A DNA stretch of 64,000 bases from the NCBI RefSeq assembly GCF_024756275.1, contig NZ_JANUGQ010000001.1, forward strand, positions 62,001 through 126,000, written 5' to 3'. Shown one piece after another: positions 47,806-55,833 of the stretch. The position numbers and the translations under genes are program-made. Numbering within the stretch: position 1 is the first letter of the stretch; each line of letters opens with the position of its first letter. The notes beneath the pieces are model-generated. The model worked only from the letters and a program-made list of their open reading frames with translations, ran no database searches and was not told the DNA's origin. This stretch comes from Streptomyces pyxinae. GTDB taxonomy: Bacteria; Actinomycetota; Actinomycetes; Streptomycetales; Streptomycetaceae.

Positions 47806-48588
47806 ATGACCGGCATGAACACCGACAAGAGCGGGAGCACCGCGGCGCGGGGCAGCGGGGTGGTCGTCGTCACCGGGGCCGGCACGGGGATCGGCCGGGC
47901 CACCGCCCGCGCCTTCGCCGCCGGCGGCGCCCGGGTGGTGGCGGTCGGACGGCGGGCGGAGCCGCTCCGCGAGACCGCCGCCGGGCACGGGCCGATCACC
48001 CCGCTGACCGCCGACATCACCGCCGAGGGCGAGCCCGACCGGATCGTCCGGGCCGTGCTGGCGGCACACGGCCGGCTGGACGTGCTGGTCAACAACGCCG
48101 GGATCGTCCGCGGCGGCGCCCTCGGGACGCTGACCCCGGAGGCGATCACGGCGCAGCTCGCCACCAATCTGGTCGCCCCCGCGCTGCTCTCCCAGGCCGC
48201 GCTGCCCGCCCTGGAGCGGTCGGGCGGAGTGATCGTCAATGTCAGCACCTCGGTGGGACAGCGGGCCTGGCCCGGCAACGCGGTCTACGCGGCGACCAAG
48301 ACCGCCCTTGAACTGCTCACCCGAAGCTGGGCGGTCGAGCTGGCACCGCGCGGGATCCGGGTGGTCGCGGTCGCCCCGGGCGCGATCGACACTCCCATCG
48401 GTGAGCACCAGGGACTGACCCCGGAACGCCGGGCGGCGGTACGGGAATGGCAGCTGGCGCACACCCCGCTGCGCCGGATCGGCCGGCCCGAGGAGGTGGC
48501 CTGGGCGATCACCGGACTCGCCGCCCCGGGTGCGTCGTTCATCACCGGAGTGGTGCTTCCGGTCGACGGCGGGGCGGTCGTGGCGTGA
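47806..48588 (+). CDS. SDR-family NAD(P)-dependent oxidoreductase
   Basis: 260 residues, classical SDR. Cofactor motif TGAGTGIGRA, NNAG in VLVNNAGIV, catalytic Ser in IVNVSTSVG, Tyr-x3-Lys in YAATKTAL, and the typical end VAPGAIDTP with GRPEEVAWAITGL. The substrate is unknown. Both ATG 47806 and ATG 47815 are possible; with the MerR-type promoter just upstream the message would be nearly leaderless. The MerR-family gene 27 bp downstream is on the same strand, so the pair is probably one operon under its own regulator. Confidence 0.88.
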   Translation: MTGMNTDKSGSTAARGSGVVVVTGAGTGIGRATARAFAAGGARVVAVGRRAEPLRETAAGHGPITPLTADITAEGEPDRIVRAVLAAHGRLDVLVNNAGIVRGGALGTLTPEAITAQLATNLVAPALLSQAALPALERSGGVIVNVSTSVGQRAWPGNAVYAATKTALELLTRSWAVELAPRGIRVVAVAPGAIDTPIGEHQGLTPERRAAVREWQLAHTPLRRIGRPEEVAWAITGLAAPGASFITGVVLPVDGGAVVA

Positions 48589-48614
48589 TAGGGCTTGTCC
48601 GGGAGGTGGCTGGA

Positions 48615-48986
48615 ATGCGGATCGGTGAGCTGGCGGAGGCGACCGGGGCGACCGCCCGTGCGCTGCGGCACTACGAGCAGGCCGGGTTGATCTCCTCGGA
48701 GCGGGCAGCCAACGGCTACCGCGTCTACGACCGGTCGGCGGTGGTGCGGGTCCGCAATGTCGGCCATCTGCTCGCCGCCGGGCTCACCCTGGACGATGTG
48801 CGGGTGTTCCTGCCGTGCCTGGACGGCGATGTGGCCGCCGCGCCGCCCTCGCCGGCGGGGCTGCGGGTCGCGCGGGACCGGCTGGCCGTCCTCGACCGGC
48901 GGATCGCCGCCCAGACCGAGACCCGCGACCGGCTGGCGGCCGCGCTCCGGGAGGCGACCGGCAGCGGGATCCGCCCGGTCGCCTGA
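48615..48986 (+). CDS. MerR-family regulator
   Basis: 123 residues. N-terminal winged HTH (MRIGELAEATGATARALRHYEQAGLISSERAANGYRVYDR, a classic MerR start split here) and a coiled-coil dimerisation helix (RVARDRLAVLDRRIAAQTETRDRLAAAL). There is one Cys only (LPCLDGD), so metal or redox sensing is not obvious; a small-molecule ligand is likelier. ATG 48615 has GGGAGG 8 bases upstream. It probably controls the SDR gene through the dyad at 47778-47799. Confidence 0.85.
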   Translation: MRIGELAEATGATARALRHYEQAGLISSERAANGYRVYDRSAVVRVRNVGHLLAAGLTLDDVRVFLPCLDGDVAAAPPSPAGLRVARDRLAVLDRRIAAQTETRDRLAAALREATGSGIRPVA

Positions 48987-49226
48987 GCGGCCCCGCCGGA
49001 CCCGGGGCCGGATCCGCCCGGTCGCCCGAACGGAGCCGCGGGACCCGGGGGCCGAATCCACCTGGGGTACGGGGACACGGGCCCGCCGCCCCGGGGCCGG
49101 GTCCACCCGCAGCCCGAGAGGACACGGGCCGACCGCGCCCGGCCCGGCGCCGGATCCGCCCGGAGTACGGGGACACGGGCCCGCCGCCCCGCCCCGGCCC
49201 GCCGCCCCGGCCCCGGCTCCGGCCGC

Positions 49227-49619
49227 TCAGTCCAGCACGTCCGCCAGTTCCTCGCGCAGCCGCCGGCCCGAGCGGGCGCCGACCATCGAGCGCACCGGCT
49301 CACCGGCCCGGAACAGCAGCAACGTGGGCGTGGCCAGCACCCGGTGGCGCAGGGTGGTCTCCGGATTGGCGTCCACATCCAGCCGGACGACCTTCAGGCG
49401 CTCCCGCTCCTCGGCGGCGAGCGCGCGCAGCACCGGCGCCAGTTGACGGCAGGGCGAGCACCACGCGGCGGTGAACTGCACCAGCACGGGCCGGCCGGCC
49501 GCCAGCACCTCCGTACCGAAGTTCGCGTCGGTCACCTCGATGACACCGGCCGTATCGGTCGCGTCGGACACAGCCGGTGCGTGGACCGCGCCGGTCACAT
49601 CGAGACGGGTCGTACTCAT
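49227..49619 (-). CDS. Thioredoxin
   Basis: 130 residues. Thioredoxin fold with a ~25-residue N-terminal extension, VIEVTDANFGTEVLAAGRPVLVQFTAAWCSPC and the late cis-Pro region VLATPTLLLFRAGEPV. The active site is W-C-S-P-C (about residues 53-57) instead of the usual WCGPC; Ser at this spot is uncommon and alters redox potential in some thioredoxins. It is cytosolic and reduces disulfides using thioredoxin reductase. The start overlaps the stop of the MerR gene (ATGA), so the two are co-translated. Confidence 0.88.
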   Translation of the reverse strand: MSTTRLDVTGAVHAPAVSDATDTAGVIEVTDANFGTEVLAAGRPVLVQFTAAWCSPCRQLAPVLRALAAEERERLKVVRLDVDANPETTLRHRVLATPTLLLFRAGEPVRSMVGARSGRRLREELADVLD

Positions 49620-50020
49620 TCCGCTTCTCCCTCTCTTCCCCCGAACTCGAACGCGCAGCGCGGTTCGGGAACTCCGGTCGCCAGGGCCAGCCGGGCGGCC
49701 ACCTCGTCGCGCACCGAGTGGAGCCGGCCGATCAGCTCGTCCAGCTCCGCGAGCTTGCGCCGGTAGACCGCCACCGACGCGGAGCAGGAGTCGCCCGCCG
49801 GGTGTCCGGCGCGCAGGCACTCCACGAACGGGCGGGTCTCCTCCAGCCCGAAGCCGAAGTCCTGGAGGGTGCGGATCTGTTCCAGCAACCGCAGGTCGTC
49901 CTCGTCGTAGGTGCGGTGCCCGTTCTCCGCCCGCCGGGCGGGCAGCAGTCCCAGGGACTCGTAGTACCGCAGGGCTCTCGCGGTGGTGCCCGCCCGCTCC
50001 GCCAGCTCTCCGATGCGCAT
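49616..50020 (-). CDS. MerR-family regulator controlling the thioredoxin operon
   Basis: 134 residues: MerR winged HTH (MRIGELAERAGTTARALRYYESLG), RTYDEDDLRLLEQIRTLQDFGF and a C-terminal coiled coil. Cys residues at ECLRAGHPAGDSC are spaced 11 apart and could form a disulfide, suggesting redox sensing, but this is inference. Start ATG 50020 sits where transcription from the 50027-50057 promoter would begin, so the message is probably leaderless. It overlaps the thioredoxin gene by 4 bases. Confidence 0.87.
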   Translation of the reverse strand: MRIGELAERAGTTARALRYYESLGLLPARRAENGHRTYDEDDLRLLEQIRTLQDFGFGLEETRPFVECLRAGHPAGDSCSASVAVYRRKLAELDELIGRLHSVRDEVAARLALATGVPEPRCAFEFGGREGEAE

Positions 50021-50026
50021 GCGGAG

Positions 50027-50057
50027 AACGTACGACCTGACGCGGACGTCAGGGCAA
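50027..50057 (-). promoter_or_regulatory. MerR-type promoter (19-bp spacer) of the merR-thioredoxin operon
   Basis: Minus strand: -35 TTGCCC (50052-50057), spacer of exactly 19 bases (50033-50051), -10 TACGTT (50027-50032). A perfect dyad CCTGACG-N4-CGTCAGG (50036-50053) fills the spacer. The over-long spacer with a dyad is the hallmark of MerR-controlled promoters. The start site should be at or next to the ATG. Confidence 0.85.
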
Positions 50058-50078
50058 GCCCGGCCTCCCCACCCCACC

Positions 50079-50107
50079 TTGCTCTTAGTTTATTTCGACT
50101 ATACGAT
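50079..50107 (+). promoter_or_regulatory. Promoter of the PadR-like gene
   Basis: TTGCTC (50079-50084), 17-base spacer, TACGAT (50102-50107). The expected transcript start falls at or just before ATG 50115, so the mRNA may be leaderless. The divergent MerR promoter is 22 bp away. Confidence 0.5.
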
Positions 50108-50114
50108 CTCGACC

Positions 50115-50696
50115 ATGCCGCGACGCACCCTCGACAACCCGCTGGTGCTCACCGTCCTCGGACGCCTGCTGGAAGAGCCCGCGCACCCCTATCAGCTCTA
50201 CGCCGACCTCCGGAAGCGCGGCGAGCACCACGCCGCCGTCCTCAACCGGGGCTCGCTCTACAACGTGGTCGACGCCCTGGCGGCGGCCGGCTGGGTGGCC
50301 GCCACCGGCCAGGAGCGCGCGGGCAACCGCCCGGAGCGGACCGTCTACGCGCTCACCGAGGCGGGCCGCGCCGAGCTGGTCCGGCGGCTCGACGCCCATA
50401 TCCGCACCCCCGAGCGGGAGTTCTCCGCGTTTCTGGGCGCCGTGAGCCATCTCGGCGCCCTGGGGCCGGAGGGCGCGGTGGCCGCGCTCACCGAACGGTC
50501 CCGCCGGCTCCGCGAGCGGACGGCGGCCGACGCCGAACGACTGGCCGGGGTGCTGGACTCGGGGGTGCCCAGGCTGTTCGTCATCGAGGCCGAGTACGCG
50601 CTTCACCAGGACCGCGCCGAGGCGGAGTGGGTGGACGCGCTGGCCGACGAGATCCGGGCCGGCGGCCTCCCCTGGCCCGCCGGTTCTCCCGCCTGA
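50115..50696 (+). CDS. PadR-family transcriptional regulator
   Basis: 193 residues. N-terminal winged HTH (LVLTVLGRLLEEPAHPYQLYADLRKRG, then RGSLYNVVDALAAAGWVAATGQE with wing NRPERTVYALTEAGRAEL), a clear PadR pattern, and a helical C-terminal dimerisation domain (SRRLRERTAADAERLAGVL). The effector is unknown. It precedes a frameshifted gene by 42 bp on the same strand and may regulate it or the divergent merR-trx operon. ATG 50115 matches the family start; the open frame further upstream overlaps the divergent promoter and is spurious. Confidence 0.87.
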   Translation: MPRRTLDNPLVLTVLGRLLEEPAHPYQLYADLRKRGEHHAAVLNRGSLYNVVDALAAAGWVAATGQERAGNRPERTVYALTEAGRAELVRRLDAHIRTPEREFSAFLGAVSHLGALGPEGAVAALTERSRRLRERTAADAERLAGVLDSGVPRLFVIEAEYALHQDRAEAEWVDALADEIRAGGLPWPAGSPA

Positions 50697-50738
50697 AACC
50701 ACGCGCTTGAAACCACGCGCCTGAAAAGGAGAGTGCCC

Positions 50739-51733
50739 ATGGCCCTGCTCTTCGGCATCTACCCGGGCGGCGTCTCCGGTGACGACACCGGGGGACTCGC
50801 GGTGGGTCCGCCGGACGACCCGGAGCGGATCACTGCGGCGCTGGACGAGCTCCAGGGCCGTCCGGACCGCCCCTTCCTGGTCCGCGCCTACCTGGCCTTC
50901 ACCGACGCCACCCGCCCCGGGACCCACCACCCCACCGCCGCCCCCGCCGGGGCCGCCCGGTACGCGGCCCGGGGCCGGCGGCTGGACCTGGTGGCGCAGT
51001 ACCAGTCCCGCTCCGGCGATGTGGCCGGCTACTGCGCCTGGCTCCGCGAACTGGTCGACCAGTACGGGGAGATGACGGCCACGCTCCAGGTGACCGAGGA
51101 GCCGAACGTCACCGGGAATCCCGCCCTGGACGGCGACTGTCCGGAGGTGGCGGAGGCGATCGTGCGGGGCGTCTCGGCCGTCAAGGCCCGCGCCCGGGAG
51201 CGGGGCCTGGACCACCTGCGGGCCGGCTTCAACACCACCCCGCTCTTCGGGCCGGCCACCTCCTTCGTGGCCGGGCTCACCGAACGCGGCGGCCCCGCCT
51301 TCGTCCGCGACCTGGACTACGCGGGCCTGGACTTCTTCCCGGACGTCTTCCGCCCGGTGGCCCCGGCCGGCCTGGCGGAGGCGGTGGCGGGACTGCTGCG
51401 CCACCACCGGGAGGCGGTGCTGGACCGGCCGGCCTGGGCGCGCTGCCGCTCCACCTCACCGAGCACGGCTGGCCGACGGGCCCGGACCGCTCCCCCGCCC
51501 GGCAGGCCGAGGTGGTCAGCACCGTCGTCCGTACCGCCGCCGCCCTCGCGGCCGAACTGAACCTCGCCGGCTACACCCACTTCGCCCTGCGCGACGCCGA
51601 CAGCTCCCGCCCGGGCCTCTTCCACCAATTCGGGCTCACCACCGACGACTACACCCCCAAGCCCGCCTTCGCCGCCTTCCGCGACCTGGTGGCCGAGCAC
51701 GGCTCCCCCACGACCCCATTCTCATACCGGTAG
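50739..51733 (+). pseudogene. TIM-barrel glycosidase-like gene, frameshifted
   Basis: Two frames form one ~330-residue protein. The first (50739-51560) reads LLFGIYPGGVSGDD, PFLVRAYLAF, LQVTEEPN, and FNTTPLFGPATSF, then after VLDRPAWAR turns into Arg/Ser/Pro nonsense. The second frame, from about 51430 (GALPLHLTEHGWPTGP) to 51733, continues with the expected barrel end (YTHFALRDADSSRPGLFHQFGL). One base lost, or two gained, near 51415-51440 accounts for it. The acidic pair in TEEPN and TEHGW would be catalytic in a glycosidase. I do not recognise the exact family. ATG 50739 has AAAAGGAGAG upstream. It might be an assembly error rather than true decay. Confidence 0.6.
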
Positions 51734-51757
51734 AGTGAGATCGGTATAGTTATTGGA
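51724..51757 (+). promoter_or_regulatory. Promoter and operator of the methionine aminopeptidase gene
   Basis: Dyad ATACCG (51724-51729) / CGGTAT (51742-51747) with a 12-base spacer, directly overlapping a good -10 TATAGT (51745-51750). A repressor bound there would cover the promoter. Confidence 0.55.
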
Positions 51758-51776
51758 CACACAGAAGAGGCCCGCC

Positions 51777-52559
51777 ATGATCGAGATCCTGAACTCCGCG
51801 CGGCTGGAGCGGGCGAGGGACACCGGCGCCCTGGTCGGAACCATCCTGCACACGCTGAAGCAGCGCAGCACGGTCGGGACGAATCTGCTGGACATCGACC
51901 GGTGGGCCAGGGAGATGATCACCGAGGCGGGAGCGCGGTCCTGCTATGTCGACTACGCGCCCTCCTTCGGGCGCGGCCCGTTCGGGCACTACATCTGCAC
52001 GGCCGTCAACGACGGGGTGCTCCACGGGAAGCCGCACGACTACGCACTGGCGGACGGGGATCTGCTGACCCTCGACCTCGCCGTGGCCAGGGGCGGGGTG
52101 GCCGCAGACGCCGCGATCAGCTTTCTGGTGGGCGAGGCCAGGCCGGCGGAGAGCGTCGCGATGATCGAGACGACCGAACGCGCACTCGCCGCCGGCATCG
52201 CCGCCGCCAGGCCCGGGGCGCGCGTCGGTGACCTCTCCCACGCCATCGGCACGGTCCTCGGCGAGGCGGGCTACCCCGTCAACACCGAGTTCGGAGGCCA
52301 TGGCATCGGCTCGACCATGCACCAGGACCCGCATGTCGCGAACGCCGGGCGGCCCGGCCGCGGATACCAGCTGCGTCCCGGACTGCTGCTCGCCCTGGAG
52401 CCCTGGGTCATGGCCGACACCGCCACCCTCGTCACCGACGCCGACGGCTGGACACTGCGCAGCGCGACGGGCTGCCGGACCGCGCACAGCGAGCACACCA
52501 TCGCCATCACCGAGGACGGAGCCGAGATCCTCACCCTGCCCCCGCGGGCACGAGCGTAG
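51777..52559 (+). CDS. map: Type I methionine aminopeptidase
   Basis: 260 residues of the M24A pita-bread fold. Metal ligands are in place: Asp in LLTLDLAVARGG, Asp in AADAAISF, His in GGHGIGSTMHQDP, Glu in LLALEPW and Glu in HSEHTIAI. It removes N-terminal Met from nascent proteins. This copy stands apart from ribosomal genes, so it is probably an extra paralogue under its own repressor-type promoter. ATG 51777 (MIEILNSARL) is preceded by GAAGAGG. Streptomycetes usually carry more than one map gene. Confidence 0.9.
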   Translation: MIEILNSARLERARDTGALVGTILHTLKQRSTVGTNLLDIDRWAREMITEAGARSCYVDYAPSFGRGPFGHYICTAVNDGVLHGKPHDYALADGDLLTLDLAVARGGVAADAAISFLVGEARPAESVAMIETTERALAAGIAAARPGARVGDLSHAIGTVLGEAGYPVNTEFGGHGIGSTMHQDPHVANAGRPGRGYQLRPGLLLALEPWVMADTATLVTDADGWTLRSATGCRTAHSEHTIAITEDGAEILTLPPRARA

Positions 52560-52662
52560 GAAAGCCCGCACCGCCGCCTCCTCACCCGACGCCGGATCAC
52601 CTCGGGGTGCCCGCCGCCGTCGGCCGGGGCGATTGTCGGTCCCCGGTGCGAGACTGCGTGCC

Positions 52663-53262
52663 ATGACCGACATCACCGGCCCCAAGCCGAAGGCAGACCT
52701 GCACCGTTATCTCCAGACCGCCCGCGAGGCCCTGTTGTGGAAGCTCGACGGGCTCTCGGAGTACGACGTCCGCCGTCCGCTCACGCCCACCGGCACCAAT
52801 CTCCTGGGACTGGTGAAACATGTGGCCAGCGTGGAACTGGGCTACTTCGGGGACACGTTCGGGCGCCCGTCCGGCGAACCGCTGCCCTGGTTCGCGGACG
52901 ATGCCGAACCCAACGCGGACATGTGGGCCACCGCCGACGAGTCGCGCGAGCGGATCACCGGCCTCTACCGCCGTTCCTGGCAGCACGCCGACGCCACCAT
53001 CGCCGCCCTGCCGCTGGACGCGCCCGGCCGTGTCCCCTGGTGGACGGCCGGACGGGACGAGGTCACCCTCCACCAGATCCTGATCCATATGATCGCCGAG
53101 ACCCAGCGGCACGCGGGCCACGCCGACATCGTCCGGGAGCTCATCGACGGAGCGGTCGGCCTGCGCGACGGCAGCGACAACATGCCGGAGGGCGACCGCA
53201 CCTGGTGGGAGGAGTACCGGAACCGCCTGGAGCGGACCGCCAAGGAGGCCGGCACCGTCTGA
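52663..53262 (+). CDS. DinB-family (DUF664) protein
   Basis: 199 residues. Four-helix DinB fold: LHRYLQTAREALLWKLDGLSEYDVRRPLTPTGTNLLGLVKHVASVELGYF, then LHQILIHMIAETQRHAGHADIVRELIDG. The His residues of VKHVA and of the late HMIAETQRHAGHAD are the usual metal ligands, so a mycothiol-dependent or metal-dependent activity is possible. The exact reaction is unknown. ATG 52663 gives the family start. A strong terminator follows. Confidence 0.85.
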   Translation: MTDITGPKPKADLHRYLQTAREALLWKLDGLSEYDVRRPLTPTGTNLLGLVKHVASVELGYFGDTFGRPSGEPLPWFADDAEPNADMWATADESRERITGLYRRSWQHADATIAALPLDAPGRVPWWTAGRDEVTLHQILIHMIAETQRHAGHADIVRELIDGAVGLRDGSDNMPEGDRTWWEEYRNRLERTAKEAGTV

Positions 53263-53323
53263 CCGCGCGGGGCACCGGACGAAAGGCACGGGTCCCGGGG
53301 GCGTACACCCCGGAAGCCGTACG

Positions 53324-53373
53324 CACCGGAGCCCCCGTGCCCCTGCGACGACAGGGGTACGGGGGCTCCGGTG
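53324..53373. terminator. Bidirectional terminator between DinB-like and MFS genes
   Basis: 22-bp stem (53324-53345 / 53352-53373) with a single mismatch and a 6-base loop; outer arms CACCGGAGCCCCCG / CGGGGGCTCCGGTG. The longest stem in the window, 61 bp past the DinB-like stop and 52 bp past the MFS stop. Confidence 0.85.
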
Positions 53374-53425
53374 TCCGGCGGGCGGGCGTCGCCGCGCTCC
53401 GGCGGGCGCCCGCGTCCGGAAGGGG

Positions 53426-55048
53426 TCAGCCGCGCGGGCGGCGCGGGAGGAGCAGGGCGACCAGTACGGTGCCCGCGCCCAGGACGATCGCGCCGACCAG
53501 GCTGGTGTGGGCGACCGCGTCGGAGAAGGCCGAGCCCACGGCGTCCTTCATCTGCCGGGCGCCCTGGACCAGGCCCTCGGCCTGCGCCTTGAGCTGGGCC
53601 GCCTGGCGGGGGTCGGTCACCTTGGCCGCCTGCTCCATGAGGCCCTGGGCCTTCTGGCCGATGCCCTGGGCCACCGCGTATCCGGCGCCGACGGAGTCCT
53701 GGGCGGTGTCCAGCGCGTCGGCCGGCAGCTTGGAGCCGGCGGTGGCGTCACCGAGCTTGGCGGAGTACGAGGAGGCCAGCACCGAGCCGAGGATGGCGAT
53801 GCCCAGCGAGCCGCCCAGCTCCAGCGAGGTGTCGTTCACCGCGCCGCCGACGCCCAGTTCGGACTCGGGGAAGGCGCCCATGATGGCGTCGGTGCAGGGC
53901 GAGAGCGCCAGCCCGATGGCGAGGCCGAGCACGATCAGCGGGGCCACGAAGTCGCCGTAGCCGGAGCCCGCGTCCACCCGGGTGAGCAGGGCGAGCGCGA
54001 GGGTGCCGAAGGCCATGCCGGCCGAGACGGTGACCTTCATACCGAGGCGCGGGGTCAGGAAGCCGGTCAGCGCCGAGCCGACGAAGACCGCGCCGGCCAG
54101 CGGCAGCATCCGTACGCCGGTCTCCAGCGGGTTGTAGCCGAGCACGAACTGGAGGTGCTGGGTCAGGTAGTAGAACGCGCCGAAGACCGCGAGGAAGAAG
54201 AGGGCGACGGCGAGGTTGGAACCGGCGAAGGCCCGGTCCACGAAGCGGCGCACATCGAGCACCGGGCTCGGGTGGCGCAGCTCCCAGCCGACGAAGGCGA
54301 GCAGCCCGACACCGGCGACGATCGCCGCGCCCACCGCCTTGGCGTCCCAGCCGAAGTGCGGGCCCTGAATGATCATGTAGACCAACGCGCCGACCCAGAT
54401 CACCGAGAGGACGCCGCCGACGTAGTCGATCCGGTCGTGGCGGCCCGCCCTGGACGGCGGTACGAGGGTGAAGGCGCCGATGACGGCGAGCACCGCGACG
54501 GGCACATTGATCAGGAACGTGGACGCCCAGCCGTGGTTCTCCAGCAGCGCGCCGGCCACCAGCGGGCCGGCCGCGATGGCGATGCCGGCGGTCGCGGTCC
54601 AGAGCACGATCGCCTTGGCCCGCTCGGCGCGCGGGAAGGTGGCGGCGAGCAGGGAGAGCGTGGCGGGCATGATCATGGCGGCGCCGAAGCCCATCACCGC
54701 GCGGGCCGTGATCACCCCGGCGGAGCTGTCCACCAGTGACCCGGCCACCGAGCCCGCGCCGAAGACGACGAGCCCGAGGACCAGTGCGCCGCGCCGGCTG
54801 TACTTGTCGCCGATGGCACCGAGCAGCAGCATCAGCGCCGCGTACGGGACGGTGTAGCCGTCGATGACCCACTGGAGGTCGGAGCTGCTGAGCCCGAGGT
54901 CCTGGGTCATGTCCGGGGCCGCGACGGTCAGGGCGGTGTTCGCCATGACGATGATCAGCAGGCTCAGACAGAGCACGCCCAGCGCCCACCAGCGCCGTGA
55001 GTAGGGCCGGTCCATGGTGTCGACCGGCTCGTTCAGGACGAGGCGCAT
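53426..55048 (-). CDS. MFS drug exporter (DHA2/EmrB-QacA type, 14 TM)
   Basis: 540 residues with about 14 transmembrane helices. Motif A in GDKYSRRGALVLG, motif C in ATAGIAIAAGPLVAGALL, and DLQWVIDGYTVPYAALMLLLGAIG in the first pair of helices, all typical for H+-driven multidrug antiporters. A soluble-looking insert near residues 430-500 (DPRQAAQLKAQAEGLVQGARQM) precedes the last helix. ATG 55048 or the internal ATG at MDRPYSRRWW could start it. It is divergent from a TetR regulator across a region with three operator copies, so it is probably induced by its own substrate. Confidence 0.9.
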   Translation of the reverse strand: MRLVLNEPVDTMDRPYSRRWWALGVLCLSLLIIVMANTALTVAAPDMTQDLGLSSSDLQWVIDGYTVPYAALMLLLGAIGDKYSRRGALVLGLVVFGAGSVAGSLVDSSAGVITARAVMGFGAAMIMPATLSLLAATFPRAERAKAIVLWTATAGIAIAAGPLVAGALLENHGWASTFLINVPVAVLAVIGAFTLVPPSRAGRHDRIDYVGGVLSVIWVGALVYMIIQGPHFGWDAKAVGAAIVAGVGLLAFVGWELRHPSPVLDVRRFVDRAFAGSNLAVALFFLAVFGAFYYLTQHLQFVLGYNPLETGVRMLPLAGAVFVGSALTGFLTPRLGMKVTVSAGMAFGTLALALLTRVDAGSGYGDFVAPLIVLGLAIGLALSPCTDAIMGAFPESELGVGGAVNDTSLELGGSLGIAILGSVLASSYSAKLGDATAGSKLPADALDTAQDSVGAGYAVAQGIGQKAQGLMEQAAKVTDPRQAAQLKAQAEGLVQGARQMKDAVGSAFSDAVAHTSLVGAIVLGAGTVLVALLLPRRPRG

Positions 55049-55080
55049 CAGCCTGGTCTTCCTTCCGTCTCGCTCACACG

Positions 55081-55142
55081 TTGCACAGCGCTGTGCAAGT
55101 ACACATGAGTGTGCAATTTACGCTCCTGCACAGCCGTGTGCA
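55081..55142. promoter_or_regulatory. Three TetR operator copies between MFS and TetR genes
   Basis: O1 TTGCACAGCGCTGTGCAA (55081-55098) is a perfect 18-bp palindrome. O2 TACACATGAGTGTGCA (55100-55115) matches 5 of 6 in one arm. O3 TGCACAGCCGTGTGCA (55127-55142) is perfect in both arms. Centres are 18 and 27 bp apart, so dimers could bind side by side. Confidence 0.85.
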
Positions 55143-55146
55143 AAAT

Positions 55147-55833
55147 ATGGGCGTGACTTCTTCCGGAAGGGCCGACGCGAACCGGCGTCGTATCGAGCGG
55201 GTGGCACTCACCGAGCTGCTGCGCGACCCGGACGCCTCCATGGACCAGATCGCCCGCGCCGCCGGGGTCGTGCGGCGGACGGTGTACGGGCACTTCCCCA
55301 GCCGGGACGCGCTGATCGCCGCCCTGGTGGACAGCGCCGTCGACTCGGTGGCGCGGGCCCAGGCGGCGGGCGTGGCGGGGGCGACCGGGCCGGCCGAGGC
55401 GATGGCCCGGGCGACGCTGCGGGTGTGGGAGATCGCCGACGGCTACCGGCTGCTGGTGTCACTGGCGCAGCGGAGCCTCACCATGGAGGGCATCCTCGAC
55501 CGGCTCGCCCCGGTCCGGGCCGCCTGTACGGAGGTGCTGCAACGGGGCCTGGACGCGGGCGTGTTCGCCTCGCCACTGCCGGCCGGCGCCCTCGCCTTCG
55601 TCCATGAGCAGCTGCTGTTCGGGCTGATGGAGGCGGTGAACCAGGGCGCCCTGCCCGCCGAGGGCGCCGGCCGGGCGGCGGCCACCACCGCGCTGATCGC
55701 CGCCGGTATGCCGGCCGGCCGGGCGACCGCCCTGGTCGCCGCGCTGCCGGCCGGTGACGACGAGGACACGGGGGCGGCGGAAGCCGGAGCCGTGGCAGCG
55801 GAAGCGGGTGGGTCCAGGGGCGGCGGAGGCTGA
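55147..55833 (+). CDS. TetR-family repressor of the MFS exporter
   Basis: 228 residues. The HTH is at the N-terminus: ALTELLRDPDASMDQIARAAGVVRRTVYGHFPSRDALIAAL. The rest is a TetR ligand-binding domain (helical, ARATLRVWEIADGYRLLVSLA). A Gly/Ala/Glu tail of ~35 residues ends it. ATG 55147 and GTG 55153 are both possible; the start follows O3 by only 4 bases, so repression would block its own transcription and the exporter's. The ligand is unknown, presumably the exported compound. Confidence 0.88.
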   Translation: MGVTSSGRADANRRRIERVALTELLRDPDASMDQIARAAGVVRRTVYGHFPSRDALIAALVDSAVDSVARAQAAGVAGATGPAEAMARATLRVWEIADGYRLLVSLAQRSLTMEGILDRLAPVRAACTEVLQRGLDAGVFASPLPAGALAFVHEQLLFGLMEAVNQGALPAEGAGRAAATTALIAAGMPAGRATALVAALPAGDDEDTGAAEAGAVAAEAGGSRGGGG

